From Hyaloraphidium curvatum (lineage: Eukaryota > Monoblepharomycota > Hyaloraphidiomycetes > Hyaloraphidiales > Hyaloraphidiaceae): a stretch of 64,000 nucleotides of DNA. Where the stretch lies: assembly GCA_025558095.1 (NCBI GenBank), contig JAIVFI010000007.1, forward strand, positions 744,001 to 808,000, written 5' to 3'. Made by a program: the position numbers and the translations under genes. Shown here in pieces: positions 61,140 to 64,000 of the stretch. The notes under the pieces were generated by a model, which worked only from the letters and a program-made list of their open reading frames with translations, ran no database searches and was not told the DNA's origin. Numbering within the stretch: the first letter of the stretch is position 1; each line of letters starts with the position of its first letter.

Positions 61140-64000
61140 ATGCTCCGACGGCCCCTCCCGGCGGCCATGGGGCCCGGCGCCCGCCTCGCGCGGGCGCTTC
61201 CGCCCCTCGGCGCCCTGTCGTCCCCCGCGCTGCCGCCGCCGGCGCTGCCCGGGCCTGTTTTGCGGAGGTGCGCTCGGCCGCTCCGCTCTAAAATCACTCG
61301 CTCACACCGCACGGCAGGGCGGCGCTGCTCCGTTTGCAGCCGCCGATCGGCAATGCGGGGCGTCCGCGGTGCTGCGCCACGTGCGTCGGTGGGCCGCACG
61401 GCGCTGCGGCCGGGGGGCCGGGCCACCACGGCCACCCCGCCGGGGCGCACCCGCCCGGGCACTCGCACGGCCACGCGACCGCCGCCGGCCAGTCGCCGAT
61501 CGCCGCCGCCGTCGCCTCGGCCGCGGAGCTGCTGCCGCACCAGGGCATCCTCGAGAACTTTGTCCACCACAACCCGCTGCACGCGCTCGAGAACATGACC
61601 TTCCAGGGCGCGATCGACAGGGTGCTTGAGCTGCAGTCGTACCGTTCGCCGGGCAAGCGAGTGGAGCTGCTCGCCGACGTCGACCCGCGCAAGCGGGCCT
61701 CGGAGGCGCTGGCGGATCTGTGCTCGGCCTTCCTGGACCGCGGTGCCGCGAAATGGGTGCCCAAGTTCCGCGACCGCGGCTTCCTCCACTTCTTCGCGCG
61801 GCTCGAGGACCTGGGCCCGCGGGCGCCCTGGCGCGCCCACGCCCGCGAGCTCGCCGAGAAGATCCTGGCCGCGCGGATCGGGGAGGACGGCGACGGCGCG
61901 GCTGCCGTGCGGTTCGCCGAGGCCATCGTCGAGGAGAACCTGGCCTTCTTCGGGATCCCGTCACAGGACACGCACCGCGCCGTGCTGGCCATGCTCATGG
62001 ACCTGCCCGGCTGGTCCGGCATGTTCCACCGGATGGAGACACACCCCTCCGAGGCGCCCGCCGGCACCAGGGTGATCTTCATGGAGTACGTCGCCGTCCA
62101 GTCGATCATGCAGCGCTCGTCGATGGAGGCTCTAGCCCGGCACTCGGGCTGGAACCCCGATTGGCAGCCCTTCGGGGAGTGGCTCGCCCAGGCCGACCCC
62201 ATCCGGCCCAAGAAGCAGCTCAACTCGGTGCAGCACGCCAGCGCGGTGGCATACCTCGACCAGAGCTCGGAGCGGCGCGAGGCGCTCGAGAACGAGATCG
62301 AGACGTCGCTGCTCCAGGCCATCGGCAGCAAGGGGCTGCCCCCGGCGCTGCCCTACGGTCCCGCCGCGGCCGCTGCTGCCGCCACCGACTCTGCCGCCTC
62401 GAACCCCCCCCTCGCCGCCGCCTCCCCCGCTACCGCCTCTGCCGCCGCCCCACTCCCCCGCCCCAAGCTCCAGATGTACACCTGCATCGACGACCGGGAA
62501 TGCTCCCTCCGCCGGCACGTCGAGGCCGAGGACCCCGGCGCGATCCAGACCTTCGGCGTTGCCGGCTTCTTCGGCGTTCCCATCCGGTACCGCCCCGCCG
62601 ACGGCCGCGACGAGATGGTGCTCGCCCCCGAGGGCCAGAACCCCAACGCGGAGCTGGTCGAGGGCGAGGAGCGCAGCCACGAGGGCGAGGTGCGCGCGTA
62701 CAACCGCAGGCGCAGGGTGGTGGCCTGGTTCGCGCAGGCGTGGGAGCGCATGTCCTTCTCGCCGTCGGGGTCGCTGGTGCTCTCGGCGTTCGCGCCCTTC
62801 TCGCTGGCCAGGCTGGTGCTGACGGGCTACTCGCCCGACACCAAGCAGAAGGTCCGCGATTGGTTCAACCGCACCTTTTTGCCCAAGCCGCATACGGACT
62901 TTGACCTGCCCTTCACCGCGGACCGCGCCGCCGCGCTGCTCGCGCGCACCTTCAAGAGCATGGGCGCCGACCGCCGCTGGGCTCCGCTGGTGCTGGTCCT
63001 CGGCCACGGCGCCTCGTCGGTCAACAACCCCTACGCGGCGGCGTACAACTGCGGCGCGTGCGGCGGGCGCGAGGGCGGGCCCAACGCGAGGGTGTTTGCC
63101 CGCATGGCCAACGACCCCGCGGTGCGGGCGCACCTCAGGGACGCGCACGGGATCCCGGTGCCGGACGACACGGTGTTCGTCGGCGGGGCGCACAACACGA
63201 CGGTGGACACGGTCGAGTACTTCGACGAGGACGACATCCCCGCCTCGCACGCGGCCGCATTTGCCGAGGTCAAGGGGATCGTCGGCCGCGCGCTGGGCGA
63301 GAACGCGCTGGAGCGGTGCCACCGCTTCCTGCTGGCAAAGAACATCACCACGCCCGAGGCCGCCCTGCGGCACGTGTGGACCCGCTCGATCGACCCCGCG
63401 GAGGTGCGGCCCGAGCTCAACCATGCTTCCAACGCCGCGGTGGTGGTGGGGAGGAGGGACCTGACCAAGGGGAGCTTCTTTGACCGGCGCGTGTTCCTGC
63501 CTTCGTACGACCCCGGGGCGGATGACGCGGCGGGAACCAACCTCGAGGGCGTGCTCGCGCCGGCGCTGATCGTCTGCTCCGGGATCAACCTCGAGTACCT
63601 CTTCTCCACCATCTCGGCGGACCGGCACGGATCGGGCACCAAGACCCCGCTGAACGTGGTCGGCAACATCGCCGTGCTCCAGGGCACCTCGGGCGACCTC
63701 CGCACCGGCCTCCCCAGCCAGATGACCGAGATGCACGCGCCCGTGCGGGCCCTCTTCGTCGTGGACGCGCCGACGGCCCGGGTGGAGGCGGTCCTGGGGC
63801 GGCGCGAGGAGCTCCGCCGGCTGGTGCACAACGAGTGGGTGCGCCTCGTGGTCCGCGACCCCGACACGGGGGTGTTCTACCGGTACCACGATGGCGCCTA
63901 CTCCGAGGCCTCGGAGCACCTCGCCGCCCCTCCGGTGCCGCTGCGGACGCGGTACCAGATCCAGCGCGAGTACGGGCTCCGCGTCGCCCGCCGCGAGGCG
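61140..64000 (+). CDS. DabA-type inorganic-carbon protein (DUF2309), 3' end outside window
   Basis: Exon 1 (61140-61267) and exon 2 (61318 to beyond 64000) give 937 residues so far. Residues 1-42 (LRRPLPAAMGPGARLARALP) are Arg/Ala/Pro/Leu-rich and acid-free, like a mitochondrial presequence. A His/Gly-rich linker (GHSHGHATAAGQ) follows. From about residue 110 the sequence is DabA-like: PHQGILENFVHHNPLHALEN, CIDDREC with Cys432 and Asp434, and GHGASSVNNPYAAAYNCGACGG with His606 and Cys621. These match the carbonic-anhydrase-like zinc site reported as essential in bacterial DabA. Bacterial DabA works with the membrane partner DabB to take up inorganic carbon. No DabB-like gene is in the window. 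Confidence 0.85.

Noticed and set aside
62132-63919. A 595-codon minus-strand frame
   Set aside because: It lies opposite the DabA exon, has composition typical of antisense of GC-rich genes, and no motif.

Overview
The window is GC-rich nuclear DNA from a eukaryote. Genes are broken by short GT-AG introns, nearly all 49-101 nt and mostly 52-76, usually with a CTGAC-like branch site. Donors are often GTGGGT, GTGCGT, GTACGT, GTGAGC or GTCGGT. When these introns are removed most multi-exon genes read through in frame, so the exon models below were built by hand from splice signals, frame and family motifs. Two GH18 chitinase domains, Ser/Thr-rich secreted proteins, a von Willebrand A protein of a type common in fungi, flavin monooxygenase, amine oxidase and many F-box/leucine-rich proteins suggest a fungus, perhaps an early-diverging zoosporic (chytrid-like) one. 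That placement is inference. No organelle, plasmid or bacterial signature was seen.

Layout. 0-10.8 kb: amidohydrolase start, a small secreted Cys-rich protein, a retroelement remnant beside a 60-bp tandem repeat, a zinc alcohol dehydrogenase, a GFA/CENP-V-type protein, two F-box/LRR-like proteins, a fatty-acid-hydroxylase/sterol-desaturase enzyme and an AlkB-like dioxygenase. 10.9-25 kb: decayed F-box genes, two small membrane proteins, a 1443-residue double-GH18 chitinase, an intact F-box/LRR gene, an AlkB fragment and a type I membrane glycoprotein. 24.6-36 kb: an LRR remnant next to an ACC-deaminase-like fragment, FMO, a second sterol-desaturase enzyme, a small mitochondrial-type protein, an alkenal reductase-type MDR enzyme, an Rnl2-type RNA ligase, a secreted trypsin-fold protein with P domain whose catalytic triad is lost, and a flavin amine oxidase. 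36.8-41.8 kb: a 1207-residue receptor-like protein and an HSL-type esterase.

41.9-59 kb is an array of eight copies of one F-box/LRR-like family. Three are intact; five are frameshifted, truncated or decayed. An ankyrin/coiled-coil gene, a vWA protein and a divergent pair of Cys-rich repeat surface proteins are interspersed. 59-64 kb: a small CPxCP protein, a second alkenal reductase-type MDR enzyme, and a DabA-type (DUF2309) inorganic-carbon protein with a mitochondrial-style N-terminus that runs off the window.

How they fit together. Several enzymes (ADH, two MDR reductases, FMO, amine oxidase, esterase, desaturases) suggest lipid, aldehyde and xenobiotic metabolism, but nothing shows that they form one pathway. 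The chitinase, pseudo-protease, Cys-rich pair and receptor-like protein form a cell-surface group that shares Thr/Arg-rich or Ser/Thr-rich stalks. The main dynamic feature is birth and death of F-box/LRR genes: frameshifts are concentrated in them, while other genes are nearly all intact.
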